A stretch of 64,000 nt of DNA from Daldinia sp. FL1419 (lineage: Eukaryota; Ascomycota; Sordariomycetes; Xylariales; Hypoxylaceae), in the NCBI GenBank assembly GCA_025201765.1, contig MU623380.1, positions 62,001 to 126,000 on the forward strand, written 5' to 3'. How positions within the stretch are numbered: the stretch's first letter is position 1; every line of letters begins with the position of its first letter. The translations under genes and the position numbers were made by a program. Below, piece by piece: positions 30,535-43,652 of the stretch. Under the pieces are notes generated by a model. The model worked only from the letters and a program-made list of their open reading frames with translations, ran no database searches and had not been told where the DNA came from.

Positions 30535-33500
30535 TTACTGCAAGTACTTTAGAATTTCTTCCCGTTCACCAACGGGCATCATGTGCAGCATGTCTTTCAA
30601 GCCCTTGAGGGCTGAGGTTTTGTCCGATCTGAGAAGATCGGCCAATCCATGCGCGACGGCATCTGATTTTATCTGCTGGACTTTGGTCTCAATCGTTTCG
30701 GCGTTATCTTCGTACCACGTCACGACATCCTTGTCGTTGTGGTCGAAATCAGGGACACCAGACCAAGCAGCGAGTAGGCGGAGGTGGTGTTGGCGACTCT
30801 CGATAGCCGGAGCGCTGTTGGGATCGGCAACCTTCGAAGACGAGGCAGCAGCCATACGCCTGAGGATATGTTCCTCGTTGAGACGTCTGCGTACACGCCA
30901 GTAGAAGAAACGACGGGTGTTCTTCCACTCTAGGACTTCGCGAATAGTGCCCTTGGCCTTCATTCGGCCGGCACGGTCGTGTAGGTCCGCAAATTGCAGG
31001 CCGATTTGGGCATAGATAGGTAGCAGTTGCTTCTCACGCTCCGTCATTCTCTCCTTAAGCTCCACTTGTTCTTCCTTGGACAAATTATTGTCGGCAGCCT
31101 GCTTCTTAAGCGAGGCATAAATGGGGTCCAGGCGAGCCATGGTCTCCAGTTGCTTCTCTTTCTTGTACTTGATACCAATGATACCTTCGGGCTCAAGGAC
31201 ACCGGCGCGGGATTCGACATCTGCGTACATCTCCATGGCAACAGGGTTGATAGTAGGGTCAACTACGACCCAGGAACCACCACGCAGTTCGCCAAAGGGT
31301 GGGATATAAACAAAGATCGGTTGCTCGAATTTGACAAGAGCGTCGACGATGTACGAGCCATACTTCAAAACTTCGTTGTACATATCTCGCTGGCCACCAG
31401 AGAAACCTCTCCAGTTAGCAAGAATCATGAGAGGAAGCTGTTCACCGTGATTGAAATCGTTAATGGCTTGGGCAGTCTTGAATGCAGAGTTCGGGTACCA
31501 AACGCCACCGGCTTCGTTAGTAACCTGCTCAACCGAGTCGGGGTTTGCAGGGTCAGCTGGAGTAACATTCTCAACTGTTCTAGTCTCAACAGCGATGACA
31601 CCCATCGGGATACCGGCAAGTCGAGCGCGACCGACGACAACGGTTCGAGCCCAGCCACCAAGAGTCTCGACAAAAGAATCCTTGTCGAAGAGACCTGGTT
31701 GGAATCCATCTTCATCTTGCTTACCGGCAATGAGCCATCTGACATCGTGCGGCTGCTTGTTAGGCGGGGTGTAAATGACCTCACGATCCCAGGTATCGAG
31801 GCTGGGTGTGATTGGCACAGGTAAATTACGCTGAGCGGGCACAAAAGAAAGCCATTCGACAATCTTACAAACACCGGCGAAATCGTCGTTAGCAGTCAAG
31901 TGGGACACACCGTTTCGGTACATGATCTGGGTACCACCGAGCTGCAAGTTAGAAGTGTAAACTTCACGGCCAAGCAAGTTGTTAAGGGCCTGAGCACCGG
32001 TGAGAATAATAGGCTGGCCCTCAATCTGAACAGCACGTTGACCAAGGCGAACGAGATACGCGCCAATACCTGCAAAATGTTAGTGAAAAATATTATCGTC
32101 AAGGGATGTTAGACTTACCGATGGACCGGCAAGTAATAAGGGTGACCGTGAAAATATCGTTGTATGCGCGGCTTGTCGCGCCGGCAATGAGACCAGATCC
32201 TCTTAAGCACTCAACACCAAGCCCGTCCTCGGCACCAACGATGGCGACGATCTTGTAGCGCTTCTCGCCATTCTCAGTAATCTCCTCGGTGATGACGTCG
32301 CGCTTAGCACCGTCTTCAAACCGCTTCTTAGCATCCGCATCCAAGTAGAGATACTTGAAACCAGACTCCTGTTTCTCCGGGTCATTCCAAGCCACCTTGA
32401 AGTGTGGGATGAGCTCTTCGGCAACTCCGAGTCGTGCACCAGAGTTAGCCGAGAGGTAGATACGGGGAATTCCAAGACTACGGGCCAGTTCTGTGCATTT
32501 GTTGAAAAAGTGATCTTCCTTGGGACCGAAAGATCCAATCTTATAAGTAATATCATTGGCAACAACAATGAATTTCCGTCCTTCGGGGTACTCGGGGGTA
32601 CGAGCATTGATGAGCCATCCAACCATACCACACGAATTAGTGCCAGGTTCGCGAGAAATTTCAATCAACCTGTCACGGTCATCAAGCACGAGCTCGCTGT
32701 AGTCAATGCATTCTCCCTGGGCAGGCTTCTTATCATTCAATGCGGGTAAAGCCTTGGTAGTCCTGGCCCAGGTGTTTTCAACAGCCTGGCGGAAGAGCTC
32801 AGGGAAGTCGTAGACGTATTGGGTACCCATCAAGTGCGCCCGGTAACGCTTAGGCTGAAGCCAGTTCTTGGTAGGGTACGGTGTGCAGACGGGAAGCAAG
32901 TGCATTGATCCAATCCTGGTTGTGCCACCAATCGAATAGAAAACCATTTCACCCTTCTCGGACTTTCGCTCCGCATAGAGCTCAATCTGGATGACATATC
33001 CAGAAGTGTTAGTAATGATTACACGCAGAGGATAGGGCATTCCCGTAGCCGTGTCCGTGCAAATAATGCGGATCTCAACCTGAGAGACACGGAGACGCCA
33101 AGCGCGAGGGCCAAACCGGTCCAAGAAACCCTGGAGAGACTGCTCAACCTCCTGAGGCTTCAGCTGGAATACGGGAGTAAAGTTCAAGAACATATGGTTC
33201 AAGTCAGAGTTGTTGTTTCCAATGATCTCAAGGGCATCAAAAATGTCGTTGATAACTCGATCAGCCTCAGAAACAAGATATTCCGCCGTAGGAATATCGT
33301 CCCGAAGACGGCCTGGTCGGATGACAGCGCGAGTAAAATATCGCTTATCAGTGTCGACGCCTTTACCAATACCTTCATACACATGGATGTTTTTGTTCTC
33401 TGTGAACACAGGTGAAAGCTTGAATTTAGCTAGGCGAGCAAGCTCCAACTGGAAGGCCAAAGCGGGCTCAACATGACGGATACTGTTGTCTTCACGGAAC

Positions 33501-36500
33501 TCGGGTGCACGGAAAGTGTAGTAACCTGGGTACGAGCCATCGTTGTGACCACAGACAAAAGTGACGCGACGGGCTCGGTGGTTGACAAGCTCATTCTTAA
33601 GCGAGTCGATAACGGGGCGAATGCGTTCTAGGATGTCTTCGTCTTCGTAGGACTCCACGTCACGGATGACAACATTAATGACGTTGGTCAGTTCCTCTTC
33701 AAGAGGCTTTTGGGCAAAGGACTTGCGCTTGCCCGTTAGGTCAGGAATTAGACCAGGCCGCCTCCTAGTTGGCAAAACTTCCAAGGCCTTTTGAAGCATC
33801 TCATCGGCATCATCGAGATACCGGCAAGGAACAACAACACCCTTACGAGTAGGTTCTTCTTCAGTGCGACGGTTAAGATAAGACATATCACTAACCGAGC
33901 TTATGCGACCGAAGGTACCAGTCTCTGAAGTAGGAGTGCCAGGGATGGATGGGTTAGCTGACTGGAGGGGAACCGAGAATTCCGTCTGGCCGATCTTACG
34001 GAAAGAGAAGTCCCAGGACAAGAATAGAGGCGCTGAATCAGACTCGTCCTCATGGTACTCCAGCTTCGTCAGGTTGTACGCACGGTAAGCTCGGCGGACG
34101 TACACTTCGAGAGCAGCAACATTAACCCAGGGGTCCTCATGAGCAAAGAATGATGCTAGCACATCGAAAACAGTATACTTCGAGTCCACAACTTCCTTGA
34201 TGATGTCAAGGTTGGGCTCTCTATGATCCCAACCGGTTTCGCCATACTTGTTTTCTACCACAGATGAGCGAAGGATGTGTTCCATCTGTGCTGTCCGCTC
34301 TTCAAGAGATGGAAGCGCACACTGGATGAGAATCTCACGAGCCTTCAAGGAGACTTTAGCTGTCTGGCGCGACTCAAGCTCGGTAAGCTTTCGTAGAACC
34401 GGCCGCAGATATTTTCCGACATTACCAACATTGGGTTTGTTGGGCCGATATTCCTCAAGAATTGCTAAGATCAGGTGGTTCTTGGAACCAACACGGCTAT
34501 GAGATAAAACGATGCTGATGACCTTCATATAGTCTTCTTTGTTCTCTTCACGAAGTTTCAGAATGACTTCTTCATCCTGGCTTCTGCGGCCCGAGAAGCG
34601 TCCCTCGACATCGGCGTACATCTGTAGGAGGCTTGCGATGACATTTAGCTCTCGTACTTTCGGTCCCTCGGAGTACTCATCAAGGACTTCGAGAAGAGGG
34701 GCAATAGTTGCTCGCAACGCATCGGCTTCGCTAGGTGTAGTGTTCTCATCCAAAAATTTCGAAAAGGTCCTCGCTAGAGTTTTAGCAGGGAATTCGGAGG
34801 CTCGTGCTTTGGCGCGATCGACTATTTGCGTGAACTGAGTATCAAGCTTCTGTGGCATTCGAGAATGGAGAGCAGCATGGTGAGAAGCCCATTCGCTGTA
34901 CGGAAGTTCCGGGTTCCGCAATATTTCAACCATCTCCTTGAGTGTTTGTTGCATGATCACAGAGTTGTCGTAGCCGAGAAGGATGTTCTTGAGGGTGTTG
35001 TATGTTAGGCTAAATCGTTGAGCCGGTTTGCTACCTACAACTTGAGGAGGGCCGAATTCAGGGAGACCTCCGAGAAATGGTTGCGCCTGTTTGACACGGG
35101 AAGGGTCGTCAAGGGCCAGAATACCGAGAATATCACCAGCTTCGATGGTAACACCAGGTTGCTTAATCAATTGCACGTAACCATCTTCCTGGGCTAGTAA
35201 AGGCATGAACATCTTCATGACTTCTACTTCGGCAAATGTCTGGCCGGCCTTGACATGCTCTCCGTTTTCAACGGTGTACTTGACAAGCTTACCAGGGCTG
35301 GGCGTTCGTAGTTGGGTGGGGTCGTTCTCTTGCTCTAGTAAACACGTCTTGCTATCGACCGAGATACGAGTTGCACCAACTTCTTCCTTCCAGTAGACAC
35401 TGTGACTTCGTCCATCCAAAAGAATGAGGAGACCACCGTCGCTTAGGGCGCGGACACCAACGGAACACTTGGAACCGTTGATGAAGAGATGGTAGCTGTC
35501 AACGGCTGCACGAGTAGCTGTGAATTTGTATCGGTAACCCTCATATATGAAGTCAATCGGGAACACCGTCTTTAGGATGTCCTTGGAAGGAACTTGACCT
35601 CTCTCAAGTCCAGAGCGGTACTCGGCTATGCAGGCCTCGCTAGAAATGTGAGCCTTGGTAGTGGCTCCGCAAACAACCGCCAGCATGGGATCGGGACGTT
35701 CAGCAGTTAGCTTGTTGGAGATGAGTTCATCTAGCCAGCCAGTTGTGATGGTGTTTTCTTCGAAAGCTTCTGTCTCGAGCAGCTTGATAAGATATTCCAC
35801 GGTCGTTCTGAAGTCACCACGAATACTCAACTCTTTCAGGGCGACAACCATGTTCTTCCGTGAAGCAGCTCGGTTCTCTCCGTAAGCGAAGATGTGACCA
35901 AACTGACTGTCGGAGAAACTGTGGATACTCGAGGCAGTACTGACGGAGAAATAACCCCAGACGTTGGCACTACTCCTGAAGTTCAGGTCATGCATCACAC
36001 CATTAGAAGGCTTGAAACCCTCGCCAGGATCCTCAGATGTGATTCTGCAAGCAGTACAGTGACCACGGGGCTGTGGCCGTCGCTGAGTCTTGTCACTCTC
36101 TGGGTTCTTGAACTCAAAGTCAATAGGTGTGGTAAGCTTCGGGTCGACACCGTATAACAATCGAATATCGCTAATGCGGTGTAGAGGAATACCCATGGCA
36201 ACTTGTAGTTGGGCTACCGGCAAGTTGACTCCACTAACCATTTCGGTAGTAGGATGCTCTACTTGGAGACGGGGGTTCAATTCCAAGAAGTAGAACTTGT
36301 CATCCTCGTGAGAGTAAAGGTATTCAACCGTACCAGCGGAGACATAACCTACGAGACGTCCAAGACGCACAGCAGCTTCTTCCATACCTTTGAACGTGGG
36401 TGACTTGGCGATTGTAACTGGGGCTTCTTCGATAATCTTCTGGTGTCGTCGTTGCACGGAACAATCTCTGCCAAAAAGCGAGATGTTGTTGCCATACTGG

Positions 36501-37546
36501 TCAGCTAGCAATTGCACTTCCAGATGTCGAGCGTTTCCTGCCAACTTCATGATGAAAATCGGGGAGCCGGGAATCTCATTCGCGGCAGCTTTGTATAACT
36601 GCTCAAATCCTTCCTCGGACATGGCTTTTCGAATACCTTTACCGCCACCACCTTCGGAAGCCTTAATCATGACGGGGAAGCCGATCTCTCGGGCTTTTTG
36701 TAGGCCTTCTTCCCAGGAACCCACGCATCCCTTCATGTATACGTCATCGGCTACGGTAACGATGCCCTTGTCGTCTACCTCGACCTGATCGACACCGGAT
36801 CCCGACCACGGTATGCAGGGTACTTGGGCGTGTTGTGCGACGATAGTTGAAGAAATTTTGTCGCCCAGTGACCGCATGGCCGACCCAGGGGGGCCTATGA
36901 AGACGATCTTTTTGGGCGATGCCGCTAGAGACTCTGGGAGCTTAGGGTTTTCCGAAGCATGACCCCTATAAATGGCTTGTTAGCCTCAAACCCTATAACA
37001 ATCATTATTTTAGGATCCTCTGTTAAAAACACTCACCATCCGGCCCAAACAGCGTGTACATTCATCCGCTCAGCAACATCCACAATCAGCTCAACATTGG
37101 CGTAATTGTGGTTATTTGTGCCTCCAGGAACCTCAACGTAGTGGTCAGCCATTCGGATGTAATCAGCATTAGCTGCCAAGTCCTCCGGGGTGGCCATCAC
37201 CGTGAACTGGATAGCCCTCTCGTCTCCAAAAACTTCGTACGCCCATTTTCGTACTGATCGGATCTCCTTGACGGCAGCGATACCGTTGTTGGCGATCAGA
37301 ATCTGAGGGTTACTGTCAGCATGTCCTCAACTATCCCTTCCAACTCCATTCTGGTTTTCTTACATTTGTGATGACGGTGTGCCCATCGTGTGCAGCGACG
37401 AAGTCCTTGACTTTGGATGCGGGAGCATTTTCTAGCCTGTTGCCACCAATGAAGTGCTCTGGTATCTTGTGCTTCTCGGCATAAGTGGGCTTGCCATTGG
37501 TGACAGGCACCGTCCGGTTGCCATTAGCGGCTTCTGAGGGAGACAT
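30535..37546 (-). CDS. acc1: acetyl-CoA carboxylase (cytosolic, multidomain)
   Basis: Four exons join in frame: 37364-37546, 37037-37302, 32119-36965 and 30535-32069, giving 2276 aa, the expected size. Domains in order: biotin carboxylase (GGGGKGIRKA loop, HLEVQLLADQYGN, FLELNPRLQVEHP), biotin carboxyl carrier with the biotinylated Lys734 in EVMKMFMPL, the long central regulatory region, then the carboxyltransferase halves (YLSANSGARLG; MLANWRGFSGGQRDM). It carboxylates acetyl-CoA to malonyl-CoA, the committed step of fatty-acid synthesis, and also supplies malonyl-CoA for polyketides and elongation. Intron 1 lies just before ILIANNGIAAVKEI and intron 3 within CRSIGIGAYLVRLGQR. It is normally an essential single-copy gene. 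No break is seen. Confidence 0.97.
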
Positions 37547-39590
37547 TGTGTCGGTTGTGGAGGGGTATTTGTAGGGTATTTCGGCGGCGCAGGTGATGAT
37601 TCCCGGACTAATTAATCGAAATAAAGTGTCTAAAGGGTCATGAAAGTACAGCGGACGCCTTATTCGAGCTCCTGAACAAGGCCAGAGACTCGCAACCGCG
37701 CCTTAACGAACGATACGTAGGCGGGGGAAGAAAATCGGAGGGTGGGAGGGTCCGATTAATGGTGCGTGCGCTGTTGTTGCCGGACCTGAGGCCAGAGCGC
37801 CAGAGCGGGAGGTAAAAACGTATACCTAGGTATTTGAAAGAGTTTCGGGGCGGACCTCCCTCGATTCTACTCAAAGCAGAGGTAGAGTTAGTGGATAAAG
37901 TGAGGGAGAAGATGAGAATGAAGTTTTAGGAAATAGAGAATATCAAGATCATGGTAAAAGTTGTGAAGTTGAGTAGGAAGGTCAACTACTGGCGGAATCT
38001 GCGAGAATTGCTGGGATCCTCTATCTGATCCACAATCCGAAATATCGTTGTTGAGCTGTGTGCTACCCTCGTCGATCAAGAACGGGGAGACGCGGCCGCA
38101 GGAGTAAAGGAATGGTAAAGTAGTGCAGGTGATCGGGGTGTAAATGAATAAATTTGAATATTCAAATACAAGGATTACTATAAACACTTACACGCAATAA
38201 CCTTGCAATAACCTCGAGTATCCTTGGATATCCTTGGATATCCTTAAAAGTATTGTAGATAGGTACTATAAAGATAAGAGGTACCCTGCAAAAGAGTTAA
38301 AAGAGTTAAAATCAACCCTCAGCTATGCAATGGACTCCTTCAAAAAGAGAGGAATTAGAAGAAAGAAGGTATCGAGCGCCAAAGCACTGATTACAGCTCG
38401 CAGGGAAATCAGGAAAAGCTGAAAAGTTCCAGAGAGGAGAGGCGAAGAAGTTGGCCGGACATTCAGGCCTTTTTGACGGAAGGGACACCACAATATACAT
38501 ACCTATGTATGAGGGAGGAGGGTGCGAAGCTACTAGGTAAGGTACCTACCTAATGCTAGCTACATCCACAAATACGTATATCCTGGGAAAGGTTTAAGCA
38601 AGCCCCCAGGGCAAAAGAAAAATAAGAAAAAAAAGAGGATCGGAGCTTACACTAAACTAACAAGCTAGCAATTAGATCGAAGAACCAGCGAGGCTGATAT
38701 GGCTAAAATGAACCCAACTGTGCTGTTGCGATCGACACCTACGTTATCCGTTTGGCCAATCATAATCGCCCCCCAGGGCGTTGGGGATCTCCTAGCGTTC
38801 TCTAAGGTTAGGCGGGCGTCTCGGGTCGGGCACGGTATGTACGACCGGGTGCGGTAGAGGTACAAGTCTGAAGCGTTTTTATTGTATATTCTCAGCCAAA
38901 ATTCGCTCGAAGCCATGTAAACGGATACCATCGTAGTAAGTACAGATCCAGCCTTTCACCTACCTTAGGTATGGACCTAACTATGGTAGCCGAATAAGAT
39001 TTTAGAACTTTTTGGGGTCACATTAGATCGGAGGCGGGGGGCATTTCCACATTGTTTTGGCGTCCCTTAAGTCCGGTCCACCGGACCAATACACTAACCG
39101 GTTAGCAATTTTAGTAGGTACCGGCATAGTATGCGATCATTGAACGCCGTCTGATTCCACGAGAGGTATTCAACGATAATTCTTCTGCCACAACAACATT
39201 TACGTATGGTCCCAACTTTTAAGGTAGCTGTCAAAATTCGTTTTAGTTTAACAAATACATGATGCATGGAGAGGATAAAAGGTCAGGCATTAGCGCATTA
39301 TAGATCGCCTCAATATTTGTTCTAGACGTGATAGGAACTCCACTACATTGTGTGCCTATCTCCCTAGGTTAGACACATCCCACAACATGTACGCAAGTTG
39401 CATCATGTACCTGTCTATACCTACTGTCTATACCTACTGTTTATACGATGGAACCTACATGTCTAAGGCATTTATGCTTATGTAGGTATATTGGGTCCAT
39501 CTGTATATCATGTTAGGGTTTCGGATATCATGTCAAATCAACGCAGTAGATCGGGGTCTTCCCGAATATATCTATCAACTTGGCGCTTCC

Positions 39591-39613
39591 AATCCCAATC
39601 CCAATCCCAATCA
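39591..39613. repeat. AATCCC microsatellite
   Basis: About four copies of a hexanucleotide, the last one imperfect. Confidence 0.85.
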
Positions 39614-41844
39614 CGATTCTCTATTCTACCTTGCTTTTATCTTATTTCCGTGGCGTCGCTTCGATAGCCACATTTACATACTGACGTGGTAGTATCTAAG
39701 ATGCCGTCTAAAGAATACTATGTATAATATAGTAAGAAGGCGTCTTCTAATTCCAACGATGTCGCGGTGGACTCCCTCCACTTATTACCCGAATCTCAAC
39801 AAATGCTTCCTTATCTGGTAAGAAGCAACTCGGGAAGTGGGACGAATTGGGTGAGAATCCCATCTATTTTATTTCGCAAATACATTCAAGTTAGCTATAA
39901 TTTCCAATATGTCTTTATTCCATTCAATAAATCCCCTTCGGCCGGCACCGGGCCGGCACTATCTCGATACTCAAGATATGTATATACACCCATCTACCTT
40001 CTCGGGTCTCAACCATGATCCCAAGGGCTTGCCAGGGACCCTCAGGACCCCTCCAGGACCGTGGCCGATGCTTACTGTGCATGATCCATCCCCCGGCATT
40101 ATCAATGCGCGCCCATCATCCATCATCGTAATCATCTTGGGTCATCATCATCATTGCGGAATCCGCTTACTTTTTTCCCGTGTTGTATTGAAGAAAACGT
40201 TCCGGAAGATCGACAGAATAACTCCGGGGACCGTATGTTAGATGTCTACCTACCTAACCCAGGCAGATCTATAATTCGTTACAGTTTCCCCTTCCACTTG
40301 TCAACAATAATAGATCGCACGCACTTTTTAGAAGTCTCCAAGTTCCAGTCTTTTTTTCTTCTTTTTTTTTCTTACGCTAATGGTAGCCACAATTATATCA
40401 TCGTGCAGGAGACAATTCAGCACGTACCTAAGTACCCAGGTAGTTCATCGAGTTACAGATCTGAAAATGAACTCAATTGTTGGGGTAAACTTTGACACTA
40501 AAAAAAGGGAGCCACCTTGTCTACTACAAGCCGGTCATCCAGTGGTCCGGTTCAGTTACGGTTCCTGAATTGGCCAATTATTTTGTAGGCAATTTAGTAG
40601 TTTATCGAGTTGGTCGCTTAAACGAGTTTAGGCCCGAGTTCCAACCGAGTCGTGAGTCTGTGTGGAACACGATCTTGATTTTTGTTGTTTCTATCATTTT
40701 ATTACATTTAATATACCGGGCAACTACACTAATAGTATATGTTCCCATACACTAAACCAATCTAGTAAAGCAAGCCAGTGTTTCCCAGCTCACAACGAAC
40801 TATTAGGTACAATCTAATTTTTCTACTATCTACTAATTATTCGCCGTTCATCATCATATCCACCACCACCACTATCGTTATTAAAAAACTAGGAATTCGG
40901 AATCCCCATCTCCACTATGGAAGAAAGAGAGAGAAAAAAAGAAAAAAGGACTATCCAAGACAACGCAGGTCCCCAACACGATGTCCGGCGTTATTCGGAA
41001 CAATCAAATATTACACGCGTAAGCATGCATAATTCATGCCCGTCCACGCCTCATTCGCGCACCCATATCTTATCAGCCATCCAGAGCCATCCCCATATTA
41101 GACCAGCCATCTCTCAATCAAGCAATAGCCGCCTACCATTTAAGGATGTATTTTTAGTCAACTTATTAGTTGACTAAGCTAATCCTTGGGAATCCTTCTG
41201 TCATGCCGCAATCCATGTCATCAAGTGAAACGTCCCGGTGACCGAAGAAATCCGGCCTTGTCGAACGAGTCGAGCAATTCACCGTAAGATTATAGGCTGT
41301 GAAAAGAGCCATATTATCACCGGGCAACGCTTTAACTGACTAGATCCTCATAAATGCACGGCGTTAGGTAGCCGGTTCCTGTACATCTCTTGTATAAGTA
41401 GTCTTCGGGTAAGCGAGAGGTGCTGGAGTGTCTTTCCCCGAGGGCAATCCCGTTCAACCCCGTTGCAGTTCGCCTCAGTGTTGGACATGATTCCTATAGG
41501 ATGTAAGACCATACTCCGAATGTCGTCACTAGATTTCAGTTCGCCAACAGAGCCAAGGTCAATTCATCCGTTCCCGATAGTCGTCATCAAGGAAGCCATT
41601 TTCGAACCGTTTAGAATGCTGATTTAGATCTGATCAAGGCTAGGCTCGGCATGTTTATGGTGAGAACACGGCCGTCTGGCGAATAGATTTTCAAAGAGCT
41701 GTCGGTGGGGTCCCGGACCTAACCCCAAACCTGGTTGGCCCTATTTCTTTTTAAAAAAAAAGCAATAGTAATTAGATGCGGCTGTGGCCCGTCTTGATAC
41801 TCTAAATCTTAGATGTACTTCGTAGATTAAGCATCTATTAGCTT

Positions 41845-41863
41845 ACCTACCTACCTACCTACC
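41845..41863. repeat. ACCT tetranucleotide microsatellite
   Basis: Nearly five perfect ACCT units. The complementary GGTA version occurs 400 bases downstream. Confidence 0.85.
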
Positions 41864-42249
41864 AGTTATCAAACTTGTTTCCTACTAGCGCAAGACTATT
41901 ATCTTCTTATAACCGTTACAACAAAATAAAAGTGTAAAAAGATCCACCTTGAGCTCTCTTTCGGACACACCTATAACGAGCAGAGAGACGCCTCACGCCT
42001 ATCACGCACGTGTGGCCCATCCACATACATAGTACCATCCACATAGGTACTATCCCACATATCATCTCCATCCATCTATTACTATGTACAGTAATAATAT
42101 CAAGTTATAGTAATGCCAGCCTTATGCCATCCCTCATTAGGCATGTATCGTCGATGCATTCTGCAGTCATGTACAGCACCTTTCTAGAACACGACAGATA
42201 GCTTCTATCAAACGTGGTAACAGAGCCGATCGGTTATATCCCCGGATAC

Positions 42250-42269
42250 GTAGGTAGGTAGGTAGGTAT
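42250..42269. repeat. TAGG tetranucleotide microsatellite
   Basis: Four perfect units followed by a degenerate TATATACG; opposite orientation to the ACCT tract at 41845. Confidence 0.8.
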
Positions 42270-43652
42270 ATACGTCCCTAGGTACATGAACCCAACATCG
42301 GGTCTGGAATGCCACATCTCGAGATGACATATGGTGATTGATGTGTGGCTTGCTCTACCTGTAAATCAACATGGTAACTATATAAATTCCAATAACTCAA
42401 TTACAAATCAAGCCGTACCCATCCTCAAGGTATGGATTAATATATACCTAGGCATCTACATAATCTGTAAAAGATCGAACATTTCCTAAAAGCAATTACC
42501 CACACGCCAGTTTCCCACATAACATTATCTGAAATATCATGAATGCCTAGGTAGGTATCTATACCAGCTAGATATACTTTGACCTAAGACTCCACGACGT
42601 TTGGAGCACCTGGCGTATCAACACATCTTGAGACTTTGTCAAGGATACTACACAAATAAATATTGGGAGTTTATATATACGAAGATAATAATGTCTTTGT
42701 TAAATCCATTCTAGTTGACGAATTTACTGGTGCGTGTAAGTAGGTTTCGCCTTTAGTCCGTCTGGCAAGTATTTTCGTATTGGCTACTTTTCTATCTCAG
42801 CTACCTCAACTAACAGAGAAGGCCCTAGATATTTCATGGAGTACCTACCCACCTACCTAGATACGTATCTGAGGAAGGTAAAGCGCCTTTATACACCTCT
42901 CACCATATATCTACAGTAGTAAGGATCTTGTACGCATCTAATTATACCCACCATATTCTACAAGCAATTCTTAAAATTATTATGCCCAGCATCGTCTACA
43001 TCTAAAGCGAGATCGGAACCGCGAAGTTGTTAAGCGTATAATTTAACAAAGGGAAAATATTTGCCGTTTGGGCTCGTATTACTACTACAACAACTGATAT
43101 CTAGACCATCCGATCCTCAAGCGGTCTCTGATCTTCGAATCTTGTTTCATCTCAAGCCGTACATATATGTACAAAGTCTCCATTGCCAGGCTTGCGGTCA
43201 CGTGCACAACACAAGGGAACCAACTGGTACCGTCGATCGTCACCGTTGCCATGGTATTTGAATTTTTTTTTCCTTTTTAAAAAGAGCGAGGAAGAAAGGC
43301 CAACATCAATCTGAGGAGGCCGAAGAAAATAGGTATCGCCCCTTTCTGGGTTCCGTAACGCCCCGCCTGCCTCGAAACACCATCGTTCACCGTACCGAGC
43401 AGGATGCGTTGCCCAGCACCATCCAGCCAAAAAACCCCTTTGCCCATAATGATGAAAATGCAAGCACGCATGCTAGCGAATATGATATGCAAATCCGTCC
43501 GTAACTCGTGACGCCTCGGCTCAATGCCGCGACGAAGGTATAATGCTAGTGGCCCCTTCACCGCGTTCGATAGTACGATATGCGCGGCACTTCAAACAAA
43601 TACAATAGAAGAGTAAAGGTAAAATGTTAGAAAGGGAGAAAGGGGGGCTAGA

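Larger units (their letters stand above)
37547..43652. other. 6.1-kb gene-free region
   Basis: No supportable gene on either strand. The first ~500 bases are the acc1 promoter and leader. The rest is AT-rich with many short frames of no coding character. Visible structure: an AATCCC microsatellite (39591-39613), (ACCT)n and (GGTA)n tracts, several TACCTAGGTA-type motifs and a T/C-rich run near 40348-40372. The last few hundred bases are the nudE 3' flank. No transposase or reverse-transcriptase relic was recognised by eye. Confidence 0.55.

Noticed and set aside
30518..36788. Many open frames antisense to acetyl-CoA carboxylase (for example 31027-31824 and 36390-36788)
   Set aside because: They are shadows of the strongly biased acc1 coding strand; none has a domain, and the minus-strand gene is certain.
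4855..37546. A lipid or sterol gene cluster (sterol glucosyltransferase, erg24, acc1)
   Set aside because: The three genes are spread over 33 kb, on both strands, with unrelated genes and wide gaps between them. Nothing indicates co-regulation.
38234..38422. 62-codon basic frame in the 6-kb gene-free region
   Set aside because: Short, Lys/Arg-rich by local A-richness, next to a GGATATCCTT repeat, and not extended by any plausible exon.
43152..43561. Frames of 94-103 codons on the minus strand downstream of nudE
   Set aside because: They overlap each other in different frames, lack domains and fall in the expected 3' flank of nudE.
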